From: an uncultured Pseudomonadota bacterium
Lineage (GTDB): Bacteria; Myxococcota_A; UBA796; SXON01
Assembly (NCBI GenBank): GCA_903844155.1
Contig: CAIMSU010000280.1
Coordinates: forward strand, 43,089 to 107,088
Direction: 5' to 3'
Length of the DNA: 64,000 bases
Part shown: positions 9,029-16,748 of the stretch, piece by piece
Layout: each line of letters opens with the position of its first letter
How positions within the stretch are numbered: position 1 is the stretch's first letter
The notes under the pieces: model-generated
What the model was told of the DNA's origin: nothing
Databases searched by the model: none
What the model saw: only the letters and a program-made list of their open reading frames with translations
Made by a program: the position numbers and the translations under genes

Positions 9029-9458
9029 GCGTGCCTCGCGCGACCAGCGCGGCGCCGACGGAGGCCTCGACGCGGAAGCTGCGGACGCCCGCGAGCTGGG
9101 TCCCAAGCCACACGCGGTACTCCAGGTGCGCCGGGGGCAGGACCGGCGCGATCAACCGGACGTTCACGGCTGCGAGCACCGAACGACCGCCTCGACCGGA
9201 TGCCTCAGCTCCTGCCAACAGCGCGCTGAGCGCCGCGCATGCCTGCGCCAGCCCCTCGATCGTACAGACGCCCGGCCAGATCGGCTCGCCCGGAAAATGC
9301 CCAGCCACGATCGGATCGTCTGGTTCAACCTCCAGGCTCCCGTGGAGGAACGGCTCGTCCATGGACCAGGCGTGGATCCGTCCCAGGAACCGGAACGGCG
9401 CGCGATGGGGGATCAGCCGCTCAACAGCCTCATCGCCCCAGTCCACCTGCTCGATCAT
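8997..9458 (-). CDS. FabZ/FabA-like hotdog dehydratase
   Basis: 153 residues, one hotdog domain. The motif GHFPGEPIWPGVCTIEGLAQA (residues about 53-73) matches the FabZ signature GHFPGxPxxPGVxxxEAxAQ, including the catalytic histidine and the later glutamate on the central helix. FabZ enzymes dehydrate 3-hydroxyacyl-ACP. The N-terminal IPHRAPFRFLGRI also fits (FabZ has PHRxPFLLxDR). It is the last gene of a minus-strand run with the flavoprotein at 9455-10807, overlapping it by ATGA, and is likely part of an ACP-dependent acyl pathway with the KS at 6962 and the ACP at 12014. Confidence 0.82.
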   Translation of the reverse strand: MIEQVDWGDEAVERLIPHRAPFRFLGRIHAWSMDEPFLHGSLEVEPDDPIVAGHFPGEPIWPGVCTIEGLAQACAALSALLAGAEASGRGGRSVLAAVNVRLIAPVLPPAHLEYRVWLGTQLAGVRSFRVEASVGAALVARGTLTAGHLPGDG

Positions 9459-10807
9459 CGCGCCCTCACGAGTCGGGCAGCACGCGCACCGGAGTGCATC
9501 ACCGCGGTCTGGCCCGGACCCGGCGCGACCCAGGCCCCCGCGAGCGTCAGGCCAGGAATCGGCGTTCGAGCGGGCATCGGGGCGCCCGCTCCCATCCCCA
9601 TCGCCGCGCCCCCCGGGCTCCCCGTGTAGTACGCCCAGGTGCCCGGGTGGGCGAGCGTCGAGACGGCCACGCAGCGCTCCGCACCGGGCAACAACCCCGT
9701 CAGCACGCCCATCAACCGCGCCTTCGCCGCCTGCCTAAAATCGCCGTCGTCATCCCCGGACGGCGCCGCGGCAACCGCGCAGGCGACCGTCCGACCCGGG
9801 CCCGCCCAGGCGTCGTCCCCGACGCTCGGGATCGTCACCGAGCATTGCCCGTTCGCGTCGACAACGCGGGTCTCGTACGCCTGCCCGGCGGTGTGGTCCC
9901 CGTCCAGCCCGACAAACAGCCGGTAGAACGAGCCGGACAGCGGGAGTCCCGCGATCCGCGTTCGCCACGCGTCAACCCCCTCCGCCGTCGCCAGCAGCTC
10001 CGCCAGCCTCGGCAACGGGAGCCCGGCGATGACGTCCGACGTCGCGATCACCTCGCCCCCATCGACCTCCACGCCCTCGACCCCTCGCCCACCGACGCGG
10101 ATCCCGGTGACCGCCGCGGCCACGCGAACCTCGCCGCCTCCCGCCTCGATCCGGTCGACCAGCGCCGTCGTCAGGGCCCGGCTCCCGCCCCGCAACCGCC
10201 ACCCGCCGAGCACGTGGTACGCGTGGAAAAGCATCAGGAACGTGCCCGCGGGACAGGTGCGCGGGCTTCGTCCCACGTATCCAGTAATTCCGCCGACAAC
10301 CTCGATCAGCACCGGCGAACGTAGCCACTCGTTCAGGCGATCGGCGGCCGTCCCGACGACCCGGAGCGGCGCTCCCGCGTAGACCGCGGCGTGGGCCTCC
10401 GCGGCGGCCCGAAACAGCTCGCGCAAGCCGGCTGCATCCCCGGGAAAGCGCGTGGCGAGCAGATCGTAGAGGGCGTCACCGTTCTGCGGGAGGAGCAGGT
10501 CGGCGCCGGGGACGAGGTCGCGGCGCAGGAAGGGGTCGCGGTAGAGGTCGAGGGCGTCGCTGATGCCGAGGGCGTCGAGGAGCGGGCGGTTGGCCTGGCC
10601 GGGGCCGACGGCGTCGAGGTGATGGAGCGAGGCGTCAAAAGTGAAGCCGGCGCGCTCGAAGGTCACGGCGAAACCGCCAGGTTCGGTGTGCCGTTCGAGC
10701 ACGATCACGCGGTCGCCGGCGCGGGTGAGGAGCGCGGCGGCTGCGAGGCCACCGAGGCCAGCGCCGATGACGACGATGGGGGGCCGAGACGGGCGCTGCG
10801 CAAACAC
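9455..10807 (-). CDS. Phytoene desaturase-like FAD-dependent oxidoreductase
   Basis: 450 residues. The dinucleotide fold VIGAGLGGLAAAALLTRAG ends at the acidic VLERHTEPGG, and the C-terminal GLTLAGAWVAPGPGQTAVMHSGARAA is the second FAD contact; both are typical of CrtI-like desaturases and saturases. A GTG start at 10807 is used; it has no good Shine-Dalgarno. The protein is related to, but clearly diverged from, the flavoprotein at 2009-3667. Overlap with the dehydratase gene and proximity to GcvT-like and ACP genes point to modification of an ACP- or CoA-bound chain rather than to carotenoids, since no phytoene synthase or prenyltransferase is visible (inference). Confidence 0.78.
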   Translation of the reverse strand: MFAQRPSRPPIVVIGAGLGGLAAAALLTRAGDRVIVLERHTEPGGFAVTFERAGFTFDASLHHLDAVGPGQANRPLLDALGISDALDLYRDPFLRRDLVPGADLLLPQNGDALYDLLATRFPGDAAGLRELFRAAAEAHAAVYAGAPLRVVGTAADRLNEWLRSPVLIEVVGGITGYVGRSPRTCPAGTFLMLFHAYHVLGGWRLRGGSRALTTALVDRIEAGGGEVRVAAAVTGIRVGGRGVEGVEVDGGEVIATSDVIAGLPLPRLAELLATAEGVDAWRTRIAGLPLSGSFYRLFVGLDGDHTAGQAYETRVVDANGQCSVTIPSVGDDAWAGPGRTVACAVAAAPSGDDDGDFRQAAKARLMGVLTGLLPGAERCVAVSTLAHPGTWAYYTGSPGGAAMGMGAGAPMPARTPIPGLTLAGAWVAPGPGQTAVMHSGARAARLVRAR

Positions 10808-10994
10808 TTCGCCGGCATCTATCTGGAATCACGTGGATCCGAAAGCGTGTCGGCCCCCACGCGGCCGTTCGCCGCACGAACCGTGCCGGCTGGCGTCTTC
10901 GCCGGCTGGCGGGGTTCGTGGCCTCGGGACGGCAGAAAATAACCGCCGATGCGGGCGGGAGGTTCGCCGAGCGCCGGCATCGGCGACGCGCACC

Positions 10995-12014
10995 CTAAGC
11001 GTACGGGTCGGGCAGGCTCGCGGGGTCCGGCGGGCGGCGGGAGGGCCGGACGAGCAGGCTGCGATTCAGCAGTAAGGGCGCCGACACCGTCATCACCGGC
11101 CCGGAGGGCACGCTCAGGACGTCGAGGCCGGGGTGCGCGAGACGCAGCGGCAACAGCCCCATGCCGATGCTGCCGCCCGACGCTCCAAACCACGGCGCCG
11201 TCTGGAGGACCTCGCCGACGACGTCGCCGTCGAGCCGAAGTGCGTCCCCCGCGGCCAAGCCGAGCGGACCGCGCAGCCCCACCGTGCGTCGCAGCCCGCC
11301 CGCTTCGCGCCTCGCCGCCAGCGCCGGCATGCCGAGCACGTCGCCCTTCCGGCGGCTCAGCCGCGCCTGGAGCTGAAGCTCAAGCGGCGTGAAGCGCGCA
11401 GCGAATGGAGCGTGGATGTCAAAGAACCAGTTTTCAAGCGCACAGTGGGTGAGTGCGGCTGGATCGACGCGCACGACATCGCCGAGCTGGCTGAGCGTGG
11501 CATCGACCGCGTCGTGCGGCACCAGCAGCGTGTAGCCGTACTCGCCCGTGCGACCCGCCCGAACGCAGCGCACGTCGCCGTCCAGGCGCGCGAGCGAGAG
11601 GTAGGGCATGCCGCCGATCCCCCGTTCCCCGACCGCCTCGAGCGCCTCCCAGGCGTACGGCCCGTCGACGGCAATCGCGGCGTGGGTCGCGGCCAATCCG
11701 GCAAGCTGGACGTCCTCGCCGTCCTCGCAGAAGCTGCCGAGGTGTGCCAGGAGGGCGGGTTCGTCCAGCCCTTCCACAAAAAGCCAGAAGTCCGCGTCCT
11801 CGGCGCCGACCAGCACATCGGCCAGCACGCTGCCATCGGCCCGAAGCAGCAGGGTCGCGCGGAGCTGGGCCTCCCGGAGGTGCAATTCGCAGGGGAGGAC
11901 GCGGTCGAGAAACGCCCAGGCGCCTTCGCCCGTCACCCGCACGACCGCCGGGGATGGACGGGAGACGGCAGCGCGCTCCCGGATCGCGCGGACCTGGCGT
12001 TGGAGCTCCGTCAT
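10995..12014 (-). CDS. GcvT/YgfZ-fold aminomethyltransferase-like protein
   Basis: 339 residues. The overall pattern fits the folate-binding GcvT/YgfZ fold: an N-terminal VTGEGAWAFLDRVLPCEL segment, the central GRTGEYGYTLLVPHDA (GcvT has RTGYTGEDGYE) and a C-terminal barrel with LRLDGDVVGEVLQTAP. The family includes T-proteins, demethylases and the Fe-S protein YgfZ. Glycine-cleavage partners (P, H, L proteins) are not nearby. Its start overlaps the ACP stop by one base (ATG following the ACP gene directly), so it belongs to the acyl-chain operon. A one-carbon modification of a carrier-bound substrate is possible but speculative. Confidence 0.65.
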   Translation of the reverse strand: MTELQRQVRAIRERAAVSRPSPAVVRVTGEGAWAFLDRVLPCELHLREAQLRATLLLRADGSVLADVLVGAEDADFWLFVEGLDEPALLAHLGSFCEDGEDVQLAGLAATHAAIAVDGPYAWEALEAVGERGIGGMPYLSLARLDGDVRCVRAGRTGEYGYTLLVPHDAVDATLSQLGDVVRVDPAALTHCALENWFFDIHAPFAARFTPLELQLQARLSRRKGDVLGMPALAARREAGGLRRTVGLRGPLGLAAGDALRLDGDVVGEVLQTAPWFGASGGSIGMGLLPLRLAHPGLDVLSVPSGPVMTVSAPLLLNRSLLVRPSRRPPDPASLPDPYA

Positions 12015-12307
12015 CAGGCCCCCGCCGCGAGCAGCCGGTCGACGAGCGTGTTCAGGGTACGCATCGCCCGGGCACTTTCGGCCGGGGACGCATCGCGGTC
12101 GATGACGATCACGCCAAAGCCCGCCTCCAGGCGAACGATCAGGTCGAGCGCGTCGATCGAATCGAGCCGCAGGCCACCGCCGAACAGCGGCGCGTCCGGA
12201 TCCAGCTCGTCCGGCTCCTGGGCGAGCTGCAACACGTCGATGACGACGGCGCGGACCTCGTCCAGGAGCGCCTCACGCCGGGCAAGGCCCGGTTGCCACA
12301 GGGTCAT
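12014..12307 (-). CDS. Acyl carrier protein
   Basis: 97 residues. The helix II signature GLRLDSIDALDLIVRLE contains the serine (S in DSI) that would receive 4'-phosphopantetheine. The preceding DPDAPLFGGG and following EAGFGVIVIDRDASPAESARA match the ACP four-helix layout. It differs from housekeeping AcpP in its longer N-terminus and the lower acidity of helix II, suggesting a dedicated pathway. It starts the minus-strand run ACP, GcvT-like, flavoprotein, dehydratase. The exported protein at 12312 ends 4 nt upstream of its start, so transcription may begin there. Confidence 0.88.
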   Translation of the reverse strand: MTLWQPGLARREALLDEVRAVVIDVLQLAQEPDELDPDAPLFGGGLRLDSIDALDLIVRLEAGFGVIVIDRDASPAESARAMRTLNTLVDRLLAAGA

Positions 12308-12311
12308 GGCG

Positions 12312-13271
12312 CTACGTCGGTACCGGAAGCGCGGTTTCCGACTCGGCCGAGCCGTGCTCAGGCGGCACGGAGCTCTTGCCGACGAGGAAGATGATGAGCC
12401 CGGTCAGAATCACGATCAACGCTGGAATCCCGACGAAGACGACCGCGGTCGCGAGTCCGTTCGTGCCGCCGGCCGCGGTCAACACGATGGCGGCCGTCAG
12501 GAAGACGCCGCCGGCAACGCCCATCATGATGAGCCCGGCCCTCTCCAGCCGTTTGCCGTGACGCGCAGCTTCGGCGTCCTGATCGTCGCCGCCCCCGTCC
12601 GCCCCGTCCGCCGCCAACCCCATCGCCTGTCCGGTCGCGGCGCTCCGAACCTCCGCCGGGTCGAGTCCCGCAGCGCGCCACCGCTCATCGACGGTACCGA
12701 CCGCCATCGCCGTCTCCGCCTCGCTGGACTGGTGACGCATCCGCCAATGCACGGCCTCAACGTGGTGGTCGAGCGCCTCCACCCAGTTGGCCGGGATGCC
12801 GAAGGCCTCGGCAGCCTCCGCGAGCTTGACCCGGAGGTCGAGGCCGATCTCCGGGCGCTCACGCAGCGTGGCGTCGATCCCCGACAACGGGTGCTCGTTC
12901 TTGAGGAAGTGGGAGAGCCTGCCGCCGATGAGGCCAGCCCGCGGCGCCTCCTCTGCCAGCAGCGCCTGCGCTTCGGGGTGCGCCTGCGCGTGGACGTCCA
13001 GCTCCCGGAACGCGGCGGTGGCCGCAAACGTCGCCATGAGCTGGGGAATCGTGTCGGCCGCGAGCCCTTTGGAGGCGAGGTAGCCCTGCATCTCCGCGGG
13101 GACGCGGCGGGCGCGGATTGCGGCGAGCTGGGCGCGGATGTGGTTCACACGCGCTGGCACATCGCGCTCATCGCGCTGATCGATGCCGGTGACGGGCGCG
13201 GCGAGCGCTGGGCCGGACGCCGCCAGTCCGAGCGCACCGCCGATGAGGGTCAGGATTTCACGACGTTGCAT
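12312..13271 (-). CDS. Exported protein of unknown function with two C-terminal membrane helices
   Basis: 319 residues, not recognised. MQRREILTLIGGALGLAASGPALAAP is a signal peptide, and an RR pair precedes the hydrophobic stretch, so Tat export is possible. The middle is helical and charged (residues 30-215). Two hydrophobic segments follow at about 245-265 (LIMMGVAGGVFLTAAIVLTAA) and 270-295 (LATAVVFVGIPALIVILTGL). An AGAGGA-like Shine-Dalgarno precedes the ATG. It lies directly upstream of the ACP and probably shares its transcript. It is divergent from the sulfotransferase. Confidence 0.6.
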   Translation of the reverse strand: MQRREILTLIGGALGLAASGPALAAPVTGIDQRDERDVPARVNHIRAQLAAIRARRVPAEMQGYLASKGLAADTIPQLMATFAATAAFRELDVHAQAHPEAQALLAEEAPRAGLIGGRLSHFLKNEHPLSGIDATLRERPEIGLDLRVKLAEAAEAFGIPANWVEALDHHVEAVHWRMRHQSSEAETAMAVGTVDERWRAAGLDPAEVRSAATGQAMGLAADGADGGGDDQDAEAARHGKRLERAGLIMMGVAGGVFLTAAIVLTAAGGTNGLATAVVFVGIPALIVILTGLIIFLVGKSSVPPEHGSAESETALPVPT

Positions 13272-13320
13272 GGATTCCTCTGATTGGGCTATGTATCCGG
13301 TGGTGGACCTCCGGCGCGCT

Positions 13321-13326
13321 TACGCT
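13321..13326 (+). promoter_or_regulatory. -10-like hexamer of a putative leaderless start
   Basis: TACGCT followed by 6 nt and the ATG at 13333, with no Shine-Dalgarno. This placement decides the choice of 13333 over the in-frame ATG at 13291. Confidence 0.5.
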
Positions 13327-13332
13327 CACCAA

Positions 13333-14397
13333 ATGCCAAGCCGCGTCAGAGAGCCCTGGAACCCCGCCCGGCTCGCCGACCTCGCCCAGGCCCGAGCACC
13401 CGGCACCCTCGCGGACGTAGACGCCCTCGACATCCTCTGCCGCTCGCTGCGCGACGACGCCCGTCTCACCCCCCTCGCTGCGCGGCCCATCGAGCAGCTC
13501 ATCGTCTCTGGCCTCGTCGCCCGGCTGCGGCTGGACGCCCTGACGGCCGACGACGAGGCTCCGAAAACCCCTCCCATCATCGTCTGCGGCTTGCCTCGCT
13601 CCGGCACCACCTTCCTGCACCGCCTCCTCGCCCTCGCCCCGGCAGCCCGCGTCGTGCCCTTCTGGGAGCTGCATTCTCCCGTTGCCGGCGTTGGACCGGA
13701 CCATCGCCGGACCGATGCCCGCGCAGCGCTCGGCTGGCTGGCCCGGTCAGACGCCGCGCCGGGTCGACCGATGCGCGACGATCTACCGGACGAATGCGGC
13801 TTGCTCCTTCGCCTCGCCGCTCACTCGCAGCTCTACTGGGCCCTCGCTCCGGTTCACGGCTACCTCGACTGGCTCCTCCATGCGGACCCCGCGCCCGCCT
13901 ACGCCGCCTACCGCCGGGTACTCACCCACCTCGAACGCCAGCAACCCGGCCGCCTCACGCTGAAGTACCCGGCCCACGCCCTGCACCTCGACGTGCTCAC
14001 CGCGGCCCTCCCCGGCGCACGCCTGGTCGTGATGCACCGCGATCCCGACGAGGTCGTGCCCAGCAGCCATCGCCTTGTTTGCCAGTTCCACGCACGACTA
14101 AGTCCGGATGCCGACGCCCAGCGAAGCATCCAGGGAAACACGCGACGTCTCGCCTTGCAAGCCGAGCGCACCGCGACGAATGCCGGGTCCGCGGCCGTCC
14201 ACATCGGGCACCGGGCGCTGATGGCCGACCCCGTCGCGGTGGTCGAGCGCGTGCACGCGCGACTGGGGTTGGAGCCGCCCGACCGCGCGAAACTGACAGC
14301 GTTCATCGCGGAACATCCAAGGCCTCCACGAACGACCCAGACCCGCATCACACCTGGCTTCGAGGCCTACCGCGACCGGTTCGCACCGTTGTTTTGA
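13333..14397 (+). CDS. PAPS-dependent sulfotransferase family protein
   Basis: 354 residues. The 5'-phosphosulfate-binding loop CGLPRSGTTFLHRLLALAP (about residue 80) and the 3'-phosphate-binding segment LVVMHRDPDEVVPSSH (about residue 230) are the two hallmark motifs of sulfotransferases. An N-terminal helical region precedes the nucleotide domain, as in bacterial Sulfotransfer_3 proteins. The donor would be PAPS and the acceptor is unknown. An ATP sulfurylase gene lies 760 nt downstream on the same strand, which fits local provision of activated sulfate (APS), although no APS kinase is visible. The start choice is explained by the adjacent -10-like hexamer. Confidence 0.82.
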   Translation: MPSRVREPWNPARLADLAQARAPGTLADVDALDILCRSLRDDARLTPLAARPIEQLIVSGLVARLRLDALTADDEAPKTPPIIVCGLPRSGTTFLHRLLALAPAARVVPFWELHSPVAGVGPDHRRTDARAALGWLARSDAAPGRPMRDDLPDECGLLLRLAAHSQLYWALAPVHGYLDWLLHADPAPAYAAYRRVLTHLERQQPGRLTLKYPAHALHLDVLTAALPGARLVVMHRDPDEVVPSSHRLVCQFHARLSPDADAQRSIQGNTRRLALQAERTATNAGSAAVHIGHRALMADPVAVVERVHARLGLEPPDRAKLTAFIAEHPRPPRTTQTRITPGFEAYRDRFAPLF

Positions 14398-14414
14398 GCC
14401 GGTTAGTCACCCCC

Positions 14415-14744
14415 ATGCCTTCGCGTGTCTTTGTGGCCCATCGCCTGCTCGTGGCGGGGTCGTTCGCCCTCGTGGCCGGCTGCGGCGTCTCCCAGTCGAC
14501 GTTTCAGTCCGATTACGCTGCCAAATACTGCGCGCTCCAGTTCCAGTGTGAGGACACCGCCGCGCTCTCCGCGCTCGGCTGGACCGACGAGGCCGCCTGC
14601 GTCTCGGACCTGTCGGCGGTGGACACGGCCTCCACGTCGTACGACAAGAAGGCCGCCAAGGACTGTCTCACCGCGCTCGACGCCGTGACCTGCGACGATC
14701 TGGCCTCCAACACCTTCCCCGCGATCTGCCTGCAAGTGCAGTGA
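14415..14744 (+). CDS. Small secreted lipoprotein
   Basis: 109 residues. MPSRVFVAHRLLVAGSFALVAGCG is a lipoprotein signal peptide with lipobox VAGC. The mature part is short and contains cysteine pairs (KYCALQFQCEDTA, EAACVSDL, KDCLTALDAVTCDD and ICLQ), suggesting a disulfide-stabilised fold in the periplasm or on the surface. Function is not recognised. The start ATG 14415 is the first residue that gives a charged n-region. The next gene encodes another 109-residue Cys-containing lipoprotein; the pair looks like diverged relatives of a lineage-specific family. Confidence 0.7.
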   Translation: MPSRVFVAHRLLVAGSFALVAGCGVSQSTFQSDYAAKYCALQFQCEDTAALSALGWTDEAACVSDLSAVDTASTSYDKKAAKDCLTALDAVTCDDLASNTFPAICLQVQ

Positions 14745-14763
14745 TCGCCTCCACGGAGCCTTG

Positions 14764-15093
14764 ATGCCGTCCGCCCACCTGTTCCTGGCCGCTTCCCTGC
14801 TCACCTGCCTTGCCGCCTGCGCGCCGGATGTGCCCGGCGCGTGTGCCAGCTACGTCGACGCGCTCAACACCTGCACAGCGACCGCGAACGGCGTGACGGA
14901 CGGCAGCACGGACGCGGACCCCACCATCGCCTGCGCCGCCTGGGACAAGGTCTCCGGCTCTGCCGTCAAGCCCTCCGTCGACTACCTGGACTGCCTGCAA
15001 CAGGCCTACGCCGAGGCTCAGGCCGCTGGGACTTGTTCGACCACCGAAGCCGAGGCCGCCATCGACCTCTCCGGCTGTGTGCCGCCAACCTGA
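14764..15093 (+). CDS. Small secreted lipoprotein, possible paralogue of the previous one
   Basis: 109 residues, starting at ATG 14764 (the TTG just before it is ignored). The signal peptide MPSAHLFLAASLLTCLAACAP ends in lipobox LAAC. The mature chain has spaced cysteines (GACASYVDALNTC, TIACAAWDKV, YLDCLQQAY, GTCSTTEA, LSGC). It is equal in length to the preceding gene and has a similar cysteine rhythm, so tandem duplication with strong divergence is likely. Function unknown. Confidence 0.68.
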   Translation: MPSAHLFLAASLLTCLAACAPDVPGACASYVDALNTCTATANGVTDGSTDADPTIACAAWDKVSGSAVKPSVDYLDCLQQAYAEAQAAGTCSTTEAEAAIDLSGCVPPT

Positions 15094-15159
15094 CCAACCG
15101 GCGCCCCTGCGCGTTATGCGGCGCCCCCCTCTCGCCCCTCGCCTTTCGGAGTCCGCCGC

Positions 15160-16413
15160 ATGCCCCTCGTCCCCGTCCACGGTGGTGGTCCCCTCACCAA
15201 CCGAATCCTCCCGTTGACCGCCAAGAAGGCGCTGCTCGCCGATGCGCTTGGCATGACGAAGATCGCCGTGACGGACGCGGACCTTTCGGTGGTGTACCGC
15301 ATCGCCGACGGCACCCTGTCGCCGCTGCAGGGGTTCATGGACGAAGCGACCTACAACCGGGTGCTCGACCAGAAGAACATCGTCGGGCACGACGGCAAGG
15401 CCTACGCTTGGACGATCCCGCTCTCCCTGGCGATCACGGACGCCGAGGCGCAGCGCCTCAAGCCGGGCGTCCGCGCGGCGCTGGTGAACGCGAACAACGA
15501 GGTGTTCGGCACCATCACCGTTTCGAGCGTGTTCGCCTGGGACAAGAAGCGCTTTGTCGAGAAGGTCTACGGCACCTCCCGCCTGGACCACCCCGGCGCC
15601 CGGATCGTGACGGACGACGCGCGCACCACGCTCGTGGGCGGCGAGATCAGCGTACTCCCGGCGCGGCGCAATCCGGACTACGGCGACCTGCTGAATTCGC
15701 CCGCGCGAACCCGGCAGCTCATCGAGGAGCGTGGCTGGGAGGCGGCGCTCGCGTTCCAGACGCGCAACCCGCTGCACCGCGCGCACGAGTACGCCCTGGT
15801 TTACGGCGTCGAGCAGCTCACCCGGTCCGGAAAATACGCCGGCGTCGTGCTGAACCCGCTCGTCGGCCAGCTCAAGAGCGACGATGTGGACGCTGCCACT
15901 CGCGTTCGGACCTACCGCATCCTTCGTGACGGGCGGCTGCTCGGGCAGGGCGACAGCGACACAGCGCTCTGGGCGGACGTCGGGCACGACCTGAACGACG
16001 TTTTTGAGCTCGTCTGCCTGGACATGAAGATGTTCTACGGCGGGCCCTCCGAGGCGGTGATGCACTCGATCTACCGTCAGAACCACGGCTTTTCCCACAT
16101 CGTCATCGGCAGGAAGCACGCGGACGCGCCCTACGACGACAAGGCCGCGATCTGGGGCGATTTTGACGCCCAGCAGATCTTCGAGAACCTCCCCGGCATC
16201 CTCCACACGCAGCCCGTAAAGGTCGGTTTTGCCGCCTACTACGACCACCTCGGCCGCGTGGACCTGACGGAGCGCCACCCCGGCGTCGCCCCCTACAGCA
16301 TCTCCGGCACGAAGCTCCGCGAGCAGCTCGTTGCCGGCGAGCGGCCAGACGCGCGCATCATCCGCGGCGAGGTCGCGGACGTGCTCTCCGCGGCGTACCG
16401 CGCGAAGGGGTAG
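15160..16413 (+). CDS. sat: Sulfate adenylyltransferase (ATP sulfurylase)
   Basis: 417 residues. This is the homo-oligomeric Sat type rather than CysD/CysN. The ATP-binding motif QTRNPLHRAHE (QxRNPxHxxH) is intact around residue 198. The second nucleotide motif reads GRKHADAPYDD instead of the common GRDHAG, as in one branch of the family, and ISGTKLREQL closes the catalytic domain. The enzyme makes APS from ATP and sulfate. A GGAG sequence lies 9 nt before the ATG. The sulfotransferase at 13333 may be a consumer of the activated sulfate after phosphorylation. Neither an APS kinase nor an APS reductase is in the window. Confidence 0.92.
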   Translation: MPLVPVHGGGPLTNRILPLTAKKALLADALGMTKIAVTDADLSVVYRIADGTLSPLQGFMDEATYNRVLDQKNIVGHDGKAYAWTIPLSLAITDAEAQRLKPGVRAALVNANNEVFGTITVSSVFAWDKKRFVEKVYGTSRLDHPGARIVTDDARTTLVGGEISVLPARRNPDYGDLLNSPARTRQLIEERGWEAALAFQTRNPLHRAHEYALVYGVEQLTRSGKYAGVVLNPLVGQLKSDDVDAATRVRTYRILRDGRLLGQGDSDTALWADVGHDLNDVFELVCLDMKMFYGGPSEAVMHSIYRQNHGFSHIVIGRKHADAPYDDKAAIWGDFDAQQIFENLPGILHTQPVKVGFAAYYDHLGRVDLTERHPGVAPYSISGTKLREQLVAGERPDARIIRGEVADVLSAAYRAKG

Positions 16414-16417
16414 CGTC

Positions 16418-16738
16418 TTGTTCATCATCCTTGCGATCCTGCTGATGCCCTCGCTGTTCGGCGGCGTCGGCACGGGCATGATGATCATGGAGACGCACCC
16501 GCACCCCGAAAACGTGCGCTACGTCGAGCTCCTGGACGTGATCCTCGGGCTCACCTGGATCCCGGTCGCCGGCATTGCGGCCTGGCTCAGGTCCCGGGGC
16601 GGAAGCATCAAGGTGAACCCGAAGGCGAGCCTCAAGACGCTGCCCACTACCGTGATCCGGCTGTTCGCGTGGGGTACGCCGATCGCGTTTCTGGTGGGGT
16701 TGGCTTCGGGGATCTGGTTGGCGGGCGACCCGGGATAA
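16418..16738 (+). CDS. Small membrane protein, three predicted helices
   Basis: 106 residues, read from a TTG start at 16418 because AAGGGG lies 7 nt upstream and the hydrophobic helix begins immediately (MFIILAILLMPSLFGGVGTG). Two further hydrophobic segments are LLDVILGLTWIPVAGIAAWL and LFAWGTPIAFLVGLASGIWL, with a basic loop between. No family is recognised. It follows sat by 4 nt and precedes the thioesterase-like gene by 10 nt, so it is probably co-transcribed with both. Confidence 0.55.
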   Translation: MFIILAILLMPSLFGGVGTGMMIMETHPHPENVRYVELLDVILGLTWIPVAGIAAWLRSRGGSIKVNPKASLKTLPTTVIRLFAWGTPIAFLVGLASGIWLAGDPG

Positions 16739-16748
16739 CCAGCCACCG

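Noticed and set aside
2009..10807. Carotenoid biosynthesis cluster (two CrtI-like genes)
   Set aside because: No phytoene synthase, GGPP synthase or cyclase is present; the neighbours are ACP-dependent acyl enzymes, so a carotenoid label is not supported.
14668..16488. 606-codon minus-strand frame over sat
   Set aside because: Antisense shadow of the clearly identified ATP sulfurylase.
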